A stretch of DNA of 49,613 nucleotides from an uncultured Veillonella sp. GTDB taxonomy: Bacteria > Bacillota > Negativicutes > Veillonellales > Veillonellaceae. Location of the stretch: assembly GCA_902477915.1 (NCBI GenBank), contig CABSJA010000010.1:1-49613 (forward strand), read 5' to 3'. The position numbers and the translations under genes are program-made. The notes under the pieces were generated by a model. It did not search any database and was not told the DNA's origin. It saw only the letters and a program-made list of their open reading frames with translations. Below, one piece after another: positions 32,493 through 41,545 of the stretch (positions are counted from its first letter, which is position 1; every line of letters begins with the position of its first letter).

Positions 32493-32525
32493 AAACCCTA
32501 GACATTAGTCTGGGGTTTACTTTTT
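32493..32525 (+). terminator. Terminator of the haem operon
   Basis: AAACCCTAGAC / GTCTGGGGTTT stem with an ATTA loop, then ACTTTTT, about 100 bases after the hutW stop. Confidence 0.8.
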
Positions 32526-32614
32526 ATAGAACGAAATGTATTCTGTAATTATATGAATCACTAATAAGAAAATGGGCTATCTTATGGATATGCCTTTGGG
32601 AGGTTAGTATAAGT

Positions 32615-33631
32615 ATGTTTCCTCAAAAAAATATAGATATTGTAGGCATTGGGGCTAGTACGCTAGATCGATTTATCGTAGTGGATCATTACCCAACAGG
32701 CCGAGAGGTACAGCAAGTGGTTTCATCTACTACTGATGGTGGTGGCCCTGTAGCAACAGCGTTAGCAGTAGCCGGTAAATATGGTGCCAGTACTGCTATG
32801 ATTGATAGCATTGGCGATGATATGGTAGGCCGTCATATTTTAGATGATTTTGAAAAATACAATGTAAATACGGATGCGATCCAAGTTGAACGAGGTGCTA
32901 GCAGTGGCGTTGCTACCATTCTCGTAAAACATAGCACCGGAGAGCGGGCCGTATTTTTTGAACGCTCTACAGCTGTGGAACCAGAATTCCTAGATGCTCA
33001 TAAACAGTTAATTGATAATTCCTTTATATTGCATATTAATGGACGTCATAGAATACTCATGTGTACTGCTATGGATGTAGCAAAGGATGTGGGTACCATT
33101 ATTTCCCTTGACGGTGGTGCACAGCGCTACGATGAAGAGATGAAGCCAATCACGGAAGATAGTCATATTGTTATCGTTGCTCGTGATTATGCTGAAAAAT
33201 ATACGGGTACTACCAATCTAGAAGAGGCGTGTCGTATCATTCACAACCGAGGCGCTCTCATTGCTGGCGTTACAGATGGAGCAAATGGTAGTTATTTTGT
33301 GTGGCCTGATGGCATTGCTTATCGTTGTGAGCCGTTTCCTCAAGACTCTGTAGTTGATACAACAGGGGCAGGGGATAGTTTCCATGGTGCCTTTTTAGCT
33401 AAACTTTCTAATATTTTACATAGTGAGAGTGCTAAATTAAGTTCGACGAATGCGGTTCAAGGTGATACCTCTTTATGTGCTATTGAGTTACTTAAAGGCT
33501 GTGCCCATAGTGACTTGGAAAAAGCGGCTACCTTTGCGTCTGCCGTAGCGTCTTTAAATACACAAGGTATTGGCGGGCGCAGTCCTTTGCCGAGCCTAGA
33601 ACTAGTTCATAAATTAATGGGATTGGAGTAA
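32615..33631 (+). CDS. PfkB-family carbohydrate kinase
   Basis: A 338-residue ribokinase-fold kinase. The first motif GGGPVATALAVAGKYGA (about 43-59) and the second, catalytic motif DTTGAGDSFHGAF (about 248-260) are intact, the Asp of GAGD being the base. Substrate-level assignment is not possible; the N-terminal DIVGIGASTLDRFIVV and YPTGREVQ resemble uncharacterised sugar kinases. An insertion of about 30 residues (NILHSESAKLSSTNAV) follows the catalytic motif. It lies six bases before the potassium permease gene and is probably co-transcribed with it. Confidence 0.88.
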   Translation: MFPQKNIDIVGIGASTLDRFIVVDHYPTGREVQQVVSSTTDGGGPVATALAVAGKYGASTAMIDSIGDDMVGRHILDDFEKYNVNTDAIQVERGASSGVATILVKHSTGERAVFFERSTAVEPEFLDAHKQLIDNSFILHINGRHRILMCTAMDVAKDVGTIISLDGGAQRYDEEMKPITEDSHIVIVARDYAEKYTGTTNLEEACRIIHNRGALIAGVTDGANGSYFVWPDGIAYRCEPFPQDSVVDTTGAGDSFHGAFLAKLSNILHSESAKLSSTNAVQGDTSLCAIELLKGCAHSDLEKAATFASAVASLNTQGIGGRSPLPSLELVHKLMGLE

Positions 33632-33637
33632 GGTCGT

Positions 33638-35005
33638 ATGTGGCATGATATTTCACATTCTCATTCTCATGTACAACGATACATGCAACAAAATCCCTAT
33701 CGATTATTAGCGCTTAGCTTTTTAGGGGTTATGATTATAGGCACGATGTTGCTTATGTTGCCTATTTCAAGTGCTCATGGGCAAACAACAGCACTTGTAG
33801 ACGCGGCCTTTACGGCGGTCTCCTGTGTTTCCGTAACTGGACTTGCTACAGTAGATACGTATTATCATTGGTCTCTATTTGGCAAAATTGTTATGGTCAT
33901 ACTGATTCAGCTCGGTGGACTGGGGATTGTCTCTTTTACAACTATCATTGCCTTGCTTTTAGGTAAACGGGTAGGCCTAAAAAATCGGTTGCTATTGTCA
34001 GAAGATGTGGGACAAGAGGGAATGACAGGGCTATTACATATTACGAAAAAATTAACCTTGTATACCTTTGCCATTGAAATTATTGGCGGCATAATTTATA
34101 CGATTCAGCTATATCCCTATATTGGGTACGCTGCATTGTATACAGGAATTATGCAAGCCATCTCTACCTTCTGCAATGCAGGCTTTGTATTTTTTGACAA
34201 TGATCTACCATATGCCATGGTAGGGGATGTATTATTTAATGTTAATACAATGGCTCTTATTGTTATCGGTGGTTTTGGGTACCTAGCAGCCTTTGATATA
34301 TGGTCACACCGAAAGGTACGACGATTTGTGGATTTAAAATTACATACCAAAATCATGCTTGTTGGTACCATATTCTTAATTTTCTTAGGTGCCATCATTT
34401 TCTTAGGTGTTGAATGGTCTAACCCTAAAACCTTTGGACCGTTACCTATATGGAACAAAATCATGGCTTCTTTGTTCCAAGCCATTACACCTCGTACAGC
34501 AGGTATTGCAACGGTTGATTATAATGCATTGCATCCTATTACCCTGTTTGTTACCATCATTCTTATGTTTATCGGGGCAGGCCCAAACTCTACTGGTGGG
34601 GGCGTAAAAATTAGTACGGTAGCGGTAGCGATTCTTTCATCCTGTACATTGTTTAACAACCGACCAGATACAGAGATTTTTGAACGGCGCATTTCGTTAG
34701 TAACTGTGCTAAAAGCAAATGGGATCATCTTTTTATCCATTCTTCTCGTATTACTAGCCACATGTTACCTTGCTTGGGATGAACCTTACGATTTTATTCG
34801 TCTACTATTTGAGGTTACATCTGCCTTTGGTACTGTAGGACTTACAACGGGGATTACGCCTAATTTATCTGAAAGTAGCAAATGGGTCTTAATGCTTGTC
34901 ATGTTTACAGGACGTGTAGGTGTTATGACTGTCATAGGTACATGGGCCCTTAGAACAGCACCAACTAAACCGATTAGTTATGCGGAAGAGAATGTACTCT
35001 TATAG
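33638..35005 (+). CDS. ktrB: K+ uptake membrane subunit (TrkH/KtrB family)
   Basis: A 455-residue inner-membrane channel-like protein with four repeated M1-P-M2 units. The pore loops carry the single selectivity glycines: CVSVTGLATVD, FCNAGFVFF, ITPRTAGIATVD and AFGTVGLTTGI. Length and the short N-terminus fit KtrB rather than the longer TrkH. It works with the RCK protein encoded 36 bases downstream. A single GTGA-free start ATG at 33638 follows GGAGTAAGG. Confidence 0.94.
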   Translation: MWHDISHSHSHVQRYMQQNPYRLLALSFLGVMIIGTMLLMLPISSAHGQTTALVDAAFTAVSCVSVTGLATVDTYYHWSLFGKIVMVILIQLGGLGIVSFTTIIALLLGKRVGLKNRLLLSEDVGQEGMTGLLHITKKLTLYTFAIEIIGGIIYTIQLYPYIGYAALYTGIMQAISTFCNAGFVFFDNDLPYAMVGDVLFNVNTMALIVIGGFGYLAAFDIWSHRKVRRFVDLKLHTKIMLVGTIFLIFLGAIIFLGVEWSNPKTFGPLPIWNKIMASLFQAITPRTAGIATVDYNALHPITLFVTIILMFIGAGPNSTGGGVKISTVAVAILSSCTLFNNRPDTEIFERRISLVTVLKANGIIFLSILLVLLATCYLAWDEPYDFIRLLFEVTSAFGTVGLTTGITPNLSESSKWVLMLVMFTGRVGVMTVIGTWALRTAPTKPISYAEENVLL

Positions 35006-35041
35006 CTGGAAATAATTGCTATTTTGTAGAGGAGATATAGT

Positions 35042-35692
35042 ATGAAATACAAAACAATTGCTGTTATTGGTCTTGGTCGATTTGGAACAACTGTGGCTAA
35101 GATGTTAGCATCCATGAAACATGAAGTGTTAGGTGTAGATATTAATCCTGAAATTGTACAAAAGGTTTCACCTTATGTAACACATGCCATTGTGGCAGAT
35201 ACTACTGATGAAGAGGCCATTAAAGCATTGGCCTTAAGTCAGTTTGATATGATTATCGTTGCTATTGGTGATAATCTTCAAGCTAATCTTATGACTTCTA
35301 TGTTGTTGAAAGAAATGAACATGCCATATGTAGTTTCAAAAGCTGAGAATAGCTTACAAGGTAAGATGCTTAAGAAGATTGGTGTAGATTTGGTTATTTA
35401 TCCGGAGTATGATGTAGCACAACGATTAGTACAATCATTAACGCGAGAGCATGTGATGGATTATTTACAGCTTTCTAAAAATATTAGTCTCATTGAGGTT
35501 GTTATGCCTCAATTTATGGTTGGATCTTGCTTAAAGGACTCTAATTTGCGTGAGAAATACAATCTTAATGCAGTAGGAATCAGACGAGGTGAGGAATTAG
35601 AAGTTCCGCCAAATCCGACTACCATTCTTTCAGCATCGGATAAATTATTAGTAATTGGGAATAATTCTGATTTAGATGCGTTAACGGTGTAG
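35042..35692 (+). CDS. ktrA: K+ uptake regulatory subunit (TrkA/KtrA, RCK type)
   Basis: A 216-residue cytoplasmic protein with one RCK_N Rossmann domain (VIGLGRFGTTVAKMLASMKHEVLGVDI, ADTTDEEAI, IVAIGDN) and one RCK_C domain (about 135-216). It binds nucleotides and gates the KtrB channel as an octameric ring. It is the single-domain KtrA form rather than the doubled proteobacterial TrkA. Confidence 0.95.
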   Translation: MKYKTIAVIGLGRFGTTVAKMLASMKHEVLGVDINPEIVQKVSPYVTHAIVADTTDEEAIKALALSQFDMIIVAIGDNLQANLMTSMLLKEMNMPYVVSKAENSLQGKMLKKIGVDLVIYPEYDVAQRLVQSLTREHVMDYLQLSKNISLIEVVMPQFMVGSCLKDSNLREKYNLNAVGIRRGEELEVPPNPTTILSASDKLLVIGNNSDLDALTV

Positions 35693-35757
35693 TAAGTATA
35701 CGAAAGAGATATAACTATATCGAAAAAATGTGATACAATAAAAATAGAATTCAGTAT

Positions 35758-35785
35758 AGGTCATACGTGTTCGTATGGCCTTTTT
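35758..35785 (+). terminator. Terminator of the potassium uptake operon
   Basis: AGGTCATACG / CGTATGGCCT with one wobble and a TGTT loop, then T5. It ends 20 bases before the next gene. Confidence 0.8.
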
Positions 35786-35805
35786 AAATAGAAATGAAGG
35801 TTAGT

Positions 35806-36612
35806 ATGACAGAAGAACAATACATAACGGCGCTGACCAATAATCCACATGGAATTAGGAATATTCCTAATCCTACAGAAGCAATGCAACTCACCTGCGT
35901 AGCTCAAAATGGCATGTTGTTGCAATATATTAAAGAACCTACGAAAAAAGTTATTGAAACAGCGCTTTCACAATCACCACGAGCCATACAATTCGTGGAA
36001 AATCCTACAGAGGATTTATTACAGGCCTTGGTGGAAAAGGACTGGGCTGTTTTAGAATATATCGATAATCCATCTGATACGATTGTTGAGCAAGCACTCG
36101 CTCAATCTGGATGGGCAATACGGTACATCGCTAATCCATCAGAAGCACTGCAATTGGAAGCCGTAAAGGCCAACTATGATGCATTGCAATACATTAAGGA
36201 GCCCAGCGAATCCGTACAATTGCAAGCAGTTAAAGAAAATTACTTGGCCTTGCGTTATATTGATGAGCCTAGCGTAGCGGTTTTAGAAGCGGCAGTAAAA
36301 CAAGATCCGCAGGCAATGCGACAAATCACAAAGCTTACTAAAGATTTAGCATTGCACCTATTTAGTGTAAGTGCTGCTACACTAGGGTATATACCTAATA
36401 ATTTAGGCGTCACTGTGGACGAAATTAAATCTATCATCATTAGCGCTATCTCTAGTGATACAGTTGATGCAGACTATATTCGTGAGTTAATCAACAATAA
36501 AGCTGTCGGTGGACGTCAATCTAAATGGCCTATCGATCTATTGTCACTTATAGATGCTTATGGAACTCGAGCTGTTAAGAAGATTGCAGTTAGTGAATAT
36601 TTGAAATATTAG
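35806..36612 (+). CDS. 22-residue tandem-repeat protein (DUF4116-like)
   Basis: About 268 residues from the ATG at 35806, preceded by GAAGG; an ATG at 35794 would add four residues. Roughly seven copies of a 22-residue unit run from about residue 18 to 190: IxYIxNPSExLxLxAVKxNxxA, for example LQYIKEPSESVQLQAVKENY and LRYIDEPSVAVLEAAVKQDP. This predicts an alpha-helical solenoid, a protein-binding surface, similar in style to DUF4116. The last 80 residues do not repeat. It is encoded 12 bases before a MoxR-type ATPase and a VWA protein, so it is the likely third partner or adaptor of that complex; this is inference. Confidence 0.75.
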   Translation: MTEEQYITALTNNPHGIRNIPNPTEAMQLTCVAQNGMLLQYIKEPTKKVIETALSQSPRAIQFVENPTEDLLQALVEKDWAVLEYIDNPSDTIVEQALAQSGWAIRYIANPSEALQLEAVKANYDALQYIKEPSESVQLQAVKENYLALRYIDEPSVAVLEAAVKQDPQAMRQITKLTKDLALHLFSVSAATLGYIPNNLGVTVDEIKSIIISAISSDTVDADYIRELINNKAVGGRQSKWPIDLLSLIDAYGTRAVKKIAVSEYLKY

Positions 36613-36624
36613 AACGGAGATACA

Positions 36625-37725
36625 ATGAACTTTATAGATACAATGGCAAGCGTAGAGTTAGTGCTTGCCGCTAATCAAGTACCTTTGCTCGTTGGTGAAA
36701 CGGGGATTGGTAAAACATCTCTTGCGGCACGCGTAGCTGCTGAGCATGACTGGGAACTAGTAACCATCGATGGTAACCTCTTAAAAGAAGGTGAGATTGG
36801 TGGTTTGCCAACTGTAGAATCTGTTACACATACAGATGGTCATGGTAATACACGCACTGTAAAAACCACTGTGTATGCAGTGCATCATACATTGGAACAT
36901 GTGGCACAAGCTGTAGATAAAGGGCGCCAAGTATTGCTGTTTATCGACGAAATTAACCGTGCAGAACATGCGGTTCAACAAGAGTTAATGAACCTTATCT
37001 TGAATCGTGAAATTAATGGCTTCTCTTTAAGTGACCAAGTGCGCATTATCGCCGCTATGAACCCTGAGGATTCCTTTGATTATCAAACCATCGATATGGA
37101 CCCAGCACAACAAAACCGTTTTGTATGGCTTTATATGAATGCTGATTACATGCAATGGATTGACTGGGCTATCGGCGCTGGTATTGAGGAGAAGGTTATC
37201 GAATTTATTTCCTCCTATCCAGAATACTTAAATCAACGCCATGAAGATGATATTGATGCTACACCACGCTCCTTTGAACGCGTATCTGGCCTGTATACGA
37301 TTTATAAAAACCAAGAAGATTCAGCCTATAGTCGCGAAGTCTTCATGAATGTTATCCGCGGTAACGTAGGTAAACTCATTGCTGAGGCGTTTGTAAACTT
37401 TATCGAGTCAGACCAAGAACCACTTATTACCTTTGATGATGTATTGGCGGCGGTTCAAAAGCCAGGAGCCATTATGTCTATGGCTGAACAGGTTAAAAGT
37501 GAAAGTCCAACACGTTTATACGTAGCGGCTAAAAATATGTTGCATCGTTTAAACCGCAATAGCAATGCCGAAGAAGTTCATCACTTCATTGAATTCCTTA
37601 CATTGTATCCAGGTGATCTACGCGTAGCAGTTATGAAAGATTTACGAAACACTTATGAACGGGTATACGCCTATGCGATTGAAGATGACTTGTTCATCGA
37701 TACCTTCTTTGAAGCACAAAAATAG
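36625..37725 (+). CDS. MoxR-type AAA+ ATPase
   Basis: A 366-residue AAA+ ATPase. Walker A is GETGIGKT (24-31), Walker B LLFIDEINRA (about 105-114), with a sensor-1 Asn in IIAAMNPEDSFDY and an arginine-rich ATPRSFERVSGLYTIYKN segment typical of the family. MoxR ATPases act as chaperone-like unfoldases that load metals or activate partner proteins, nearly always with a VWA-domain partner, here encoded next. It starts 12 bases after the repeat-protein gene, so they are probably one unit. Confidence 0.9.
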   Translation: MNFIDTMASVELVLAANQVPLLVGETGIGKTSLAARVAAEHDWELVTIDGNLLKEGEIGGLPTVESVTHTDGHGNTRTVKTTVYAVHHTLEHVAQAVDKGRQVLLFIDEINRAEHAVQQELMNLILNREINGFSLSDQVRIIAAMNPEDSFDYQTIDMDPAQQNRFVWLYMNADYMQWIDWAIGAGIEEKVIEFISSYPEYLNQRHEDDIDATPRSFERVSGLYTIYKNQEDSAYSREVFMNVIRGNVGKLIAEAFVNFIESDQEPLITFDDVLAAVQKPGAIMSMAEQVKSESPTRLYVAAKNMLHRLNRNSNAEEVHHFIEFLTLYPGDLRVAVMKDLRNTYERVYAYAIEDDLFIDTFFEAQK

Positions 37726-37860
37726 TTCTGCTCCATAGTTAACTAAATGAAGCTGTCCATATGGATAAAGAAATTTAGCGAATGATTGGGGATACAATAA
37801 CCAATATATAAAACATGATATACATAAAATCTGATGCTAAACGAAAAAGGAGGTGGAATG

Positions 37861-39504
37861 ATGCAACGAAATTTAGATAAGGATGATATTCGCGATGCCT
37901 CTGATTTACTCACCCATATAGACGGGTGGGAGAAAACAGGTTCCTATGATGAGAAGGCCATTGAGGCTCTCGATCGTTGGCATGCAAAACGGGAACGTAT
38001 TCATCGTGAAGCGGAGGCCTTGTACACGCAAATCTATGCTGCATACGAAGCCTATGTAGATAGTTATGAAGAGCAACATCATAGCATGGAACCAGAACGT
38101 ATAGCGGCGGACTTGATGAACCATAATATGTCTGATAGTCATATAGGGACCATAGGACGTGCCTTAGATGAGATACAAATTGAAGGCACCGATTTTGCGA
38201 TAATGCAACAAGCCGTTATGACACCTGCTTTTGAGCAACGATTATGGAATATTTTGCATGATGTAAATAGCTTACTCCTTGAAGAGGACCAATTCTTTGG
38301 TTATTTCTATTTACAAATGGCTCATCGTATTCGTTTTGATATGACCAGTGCCTTCGGTATTAACTTAAAACAAGGTGGCTATGTATTATATGTAAATCCT
38401 TTTATCTTACTACGCCAGCCACCAGATGTTATGAAAGATGGCATTAAGCGTGAAATTCTTCATATTATTTCTGCACATTTGATGCGCGTAAAAACATTGA
38501 GTCAAAGCTTTAATAAAACGGCTGTACATATGGCGATGGATATGGTTGTAAATGACTACTTAGAACATGTTGATCGTGATGCGGTTACTGTAGCCAATGT
38601 AAATGAACGTTTTGGATTGATGCTCAAACGATTCCGTACCATTGAGTATTACGCCAAGGCCATCGATAAGGCGATGAAGGAAAAGCCTGAACTCTTTGTA
38701 CCCGTAGATAATTCTGATACAGCTGTAGCTATGGAGTTTGATCCTCAAACTAGCCATGATATTTGGGATGAATCTGATTCCATTGATACGGATACGATGG
38801 ACCAAATTACGGAGCGCTATATCAACGAAGCCTCAAAAGGTGATATGGAAGGGTATGTGAAGAGTCTCATCGATACCTTCCAAAAGACACGTCGTACTCT
38901 TCCGTGGTATTTCTACCTTAAAAAGCTCATGGGCAAGGTAGCAAGTGGGTACAAAAAAACGACGATGCGTCGCAATCGTCGTCAACCTGAGCGCTTGGAA
39001 TTGTCTGGTACCTTGCGTCAACATAAAGCTAATGTATGGGTTGCGCTCGATATGAGTGGTAGTATTACCGATGCAGAGTTTACGAACGCCTTAGAACAAG
39101 TACTGCAAATTGTACATGCCTATAATCATCGCATTACCGTTGTAGAATGTGATAATGAGGTGCGCCGTACTTATACGATGGAATCAGTAAAAGATGTAAA
39201 GCCTCGCCTTGATGTGCGCGGTGCAACAGCTTTCTCGCCAGTATTTTCTTTAGCCAATCAAAACCGTGTGGATTTATTGGTTTACTTCACGGATGGCAAA
39301 GGCGAGGAACGATTACGAGAGGCTCCGAAAGGGTATAAGGTTTTATGGGTTCTTACAGGAGAAAAGCCTCAACTATCTCTTCATAATCCGTATGGCATGG
39401 TTCGTGAACTAGGTTATGTGGGTGTAGATGAAACACAAGATATAGATGAATTTGTACGTATGTCTAGTCGTAGTGGCTTTTCTATGGCTAACCAGGAGGT
39501 TTAG
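37861..39504 (+). CDS. VWA-domain protein with degenerate metallopeptidase-like domain (DUF2201 type)
   Basis: 547 residues from ATG 37861, seven bases after AAGGAGG; ATG 37858 is nearly as good, while an ATG at 37834 lies upstream of this site and is unlikely. The middle (about 150-260) matches the putative metallopeptidase part of DUF2201 proteins, with NKTAVHMAMDMVVNDYLE. The expected HExxH is REILH (197-201), lacking the first His, so peptidase activity is doubtful. A charged helical region leads to a C-terminal VWA domain (about 390-535) with an intact metal-binding site: D397-x-S-x-S, the GATAFSP Thr and YFTDGKG Asp. It is the natural partner of the MoxR ATPase. Confidence 0.87.
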   Translation: MQRNLDKDDIRDASDLLTHIDGWEKTGSYDEKAIEALDRWHAKRERIHREAEALYTQIYAAYEAYVDSYEEQHHSMEPERIAADLMNHNMSDSHIGTIGRALDEIQIEGTDFAIMQQAVMTPAFEQRLWNILHDVNSLLLEEDQFFGYFYLQMAHRIRFDMTSAFGINLKQGGYVLYVNPFILLRQPPDVMKDGIKREILHIISAHLMRVKTLSQSFNKTAVHMAMDMVVNDYLEHVDRDAVTVANVNERFGLMLKRFRTIEYYAKAIDKAMKEKPELFVPVDNSDTAVAMEFDPQTSHDIWDESDSIDTDTMDQITERYINEASKGDMEGYVKSLIDTFQKTRRTLPWYFYLKKLMGKVASGYKKTTMRRNRRQPERLELSGTLRQHKANVWVALDMSGSITDAEFTNALEQVLQIVHAYNHRITVVECDNEVRRTYTMESVKDVKPRLDVRGATAFSPVFSLANQNRVDLLVYFTDGKGEERLREAPKGYKVLWVLTGEKPQLSLHNPYGMVRELGYVGVDETQDIDEFVRMSSRSGFSMANQEV

Positions 39505-39573
39505 GCTGCTTTATAAAGGTGAGCAGTGATATATTTTGGTTTAACCTAGAGAAGCGTTTATAAAAGCATATAA

Positions 39574-39605
39574 AAATGACGCAATTCCTTAGAATTGCGT
39601 CATTT
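39574..39605. terminator. Bidirectional terminator between convergent genes
   Basis: Perfect 14-bp stem AAATGACGCAATTC / GAATTGCGTCATTT with a four-base loop, between the VWA gene and the minus-strand hydrolase gene. Confidence 0.85.
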
Positions 39606-39628
39606 CTACGTAGATGTTATTTTTTATT

Positions 39629-40306
39629 TTAGTTATTGAGCTCGATAGAGGAACCTGGATCGATAATGAGGGCTGTTTGATTGTATTTGCCTTCAACTAA
39701 GCTTGTAAATACACCTGGTTCACGGTCGATAACAGGCCATGTTTTGTAGTGAATTGGAATGGAGATACGCGCTTTTACATAAGAAGCAGCAAGAGCTGCA
39801 TCTTCAACGCCCATTGTGAAGTTATCGCCGATAGGAAGTAAAGCGTAGTCAATATCGCCAAAGCGATTCAACAACTTCATATCGCTAAAGAGTGCTGTAT
39901 CACCTGCGAAGTATACAATATCTCCGTAGAAGTCTACGATACAACCTGCTGCATGACCACCAGGGATACCTGCGCCGTGGAAGGCTGGTACTATGCGAAC
40001 AGAACCGAATTCAAAGTCAAATTTACCGCCTAAATGCATAGCATGAGCACGGCAACCAGCAGCTGCTGCTTTACCTGCTACCTCTGCAGTAGAGATAACG
40101 AGCGCATCATTTGCTTTAGCAATGAAATCTGTATCGCCATAGTGGTCATCGTGACCATGGCTGACAAAGATATATTGGCATTTGATATCTTCTTTTTTTG
40201 CGATATCCCATGTATTACCTGTTAAGAATGGGTCGAAAATCATGGATACATCACCGCGTGTGAGCATAAAGCAAGCGTGACCGAAATAAGTTAGTTTTGT
40301 TTTCAT
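39629..40306 (-). CDS. UPF0173-type metallo-beta-lactamase-fold hydrolase
   Basis: A 225-residue hydrolase. The metal-binding motif HGHDDH is in YIFVSHGHDDHYGDTDF (about 47-63). GDTALFSDM supplies the bridging Asp and IHYKTWP a further His. The protein is of the YtkL/UlaG-like UPF0173 group, whose physiological substrates are unclear. The ATG at 40306 follows AAGGAAG at the right distance; an ATG eight codons upstream includes the ribosome-binding site and is rejected. It is monocistronic on the minus strand. UlaG relatives hydrolyse ascorbate-6-phosphate lactone, which makes a link with the PTS at 19364 conceivable but unproven. Confidence 0.9.
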   Translation of the reverse strand: MKTKLTYFGHACFMLTRGDVSMIFDPFLTGNTWDIAKKEDIKCQYIFVSHGHDDHYGDTDFIAKANDALVISTAEVAGKAAAAGCRAHAMHLGGKFDFEFGSVRIVPAFHGAGIPGGHAAGCIVDFYGDIVYFAGDTALFSDMKLLNRFGDIDYALLPIGDNFTMGVEDAALAASYVKARISIPIHYKTWPVIDREPGVFTSLVEGKYNQTALIIDPGSSIELNN

Positions 40307-40414
40307 AGGAACACTTCCTTCCTTATACATATAAATCTTAATTCTATTGTATAATATAATAAATGAAAATAAAACTATTGATGATAATTTATGCAGAATT
40401 AGTAAGGATATATT

Positions 40415-40927
40415 ATGGATTTAACACATTTTGACCAAGACGGTAATGCTTGGATGGTAGACGTATCCGATAAGGATATTACCTCTCGTACAGCCGTCGC
40501 AGAAGGGTTCATAGCTATCAATGATGCCATTTATGAGCGCATTGCTGCAGGAACTATGAAAAAGGGGGATGTCCTTAGTGTAGCGCAACTAGCCGCTATC
40601 ATGGGGGCTAAGCAAACGAGTAATCTCATACCGCTTTGTCATCCATTGGCATTGACTAAGGTTGAGGTTCACTGCACATTAGTGGATGGTGAAAGTCCTG
40701 CTTGCACCGATGAAAATCATAATAAGGCTGTTAAGGTGCGGGCCACCGTTAAAACGACGGGAAAAACTGGCGTTGAAATGGAAGCTCTTACGGCAGTTCA
40801 AGTAGGGTTACTCACTGTATACGATATGTGTAAGGCCATCGATAAAGGCATGATCATGGGCCCTACTTATCTCGTAGAAAAAGAAGGCGGTAAAAGTGGA
40901 CATTTTGTGCGTTCCTTTGTAGAATAA
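40415..40927 (+). CDS. moaC: Cyclic pyranopterin monophosphate synthase MoaC
   Basis: A 170-residue enzyme that converts 3',8-cyclo-7,8-dihydro-GTP to cyclic pyranopterin monophosphate in molybdenum cofactor synthesis. The active-site regions are intact: MGAKQTSNLIPLCHPLALTK, GKTGVEMEALTAVQVGLLTV and DMCKAIDKGM. No other moa gene is in the window. It precedes trmL by 28 bases and may be co-transcribed with it. Confidence 0.96.
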   Translation: MDLTHFDQDGNAWMVDVSDKDITSRTAVAEGFIAINDAIYERIAAGTMKKGDVLSVAQLAAIMGAKQTSNLIPLCHPLALTKVEVHCTLVDGESPACTDENHNKAVKVRATVKTTGKTGVEMEALTAVQVGLLTVYDMCKAIDKGMIMGPTYLVEKEGGKSGHFVRSFVE

Positions 40928-40955
40928 TATAGAAATAAAGAATAGGGGAACGAAA

Positions 40956-41441
40956 ATGGAAATAGTACTTTATGAGCCAGAAATCCCTGGCAATACAGGT
41001 AATATAGCGCGTTTGTGCGCCGCTAACCACATGACCCTACATCTTATCAAACCACTGGGCTTTTCTATCGATGATAAGCACGTAAAACGAGCTGGTCTCG
41101 ATTATTGGCATTTGGTAGATGTACAGGTACATGAAAATATTCAAGAGTTGTATGCAAAATATCCTGATCGCAGATATTTCTACGCTACTACAAAGGCAAA
41201 GCATACCCACTCCGAGGTAAAGTATGAAATCGGGGATATGCTAGTCTTTGGCCCTGAATCAAGAGGCTTGCCTGAAAGCTTATTAGAAGGTGTTGAAGAA
41301 ACATGCATTCGCATACCAATGGTAGATGAAGCGCGTTCTTTAAACTTATCTAATGCGGTGGCTATCATAGCTTATGAAGCAATGCGTCAACTTGATTATC
41401 CAGATCTTAAAGCCGAAGGTAATTGGATTCAACCTAAATAA
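40956..41441 (+). CDS. trmL: tRNA (cytidine/uridine-34 2'-O)-methyltransferase TrmL
   Basis: A 161-residue SPOUT-family methyltransferase with a trefoil-knot SAM site. EIPGNTGNIARLCAAN is the N-terminal motif, FGPESRGLPE the second and IRIPMVDEARSLNLSNAVAI the third. It methylates the wobble base of tRNA-Leu species. The size is typical for the minimal family. Confidence 0.95.
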   Translation: MEIVLYEPEIPGNTGNIARLCAANHMTLHLIKPLGFSIDDKHVKRAGLDYWHLVDVQVHENIQELYAKYPDRRYFYATTKAKHTHSEVKYEIGDMLVFGPESRGLPESLLEGVEETCIRIPMVDEARSLNLSNAVAIIAYEAMRQLDYPDLKAEGNWIQPK

Positions 41442-41545
41442 ATATACTTTTACCATTGAGAGATATACAATAAATATATGTTAGAAATCCTACCCAATCT
41501 ACATGACAGGTAGTATTTTGACAGGTGTTGTTAGAGGAGGATATT

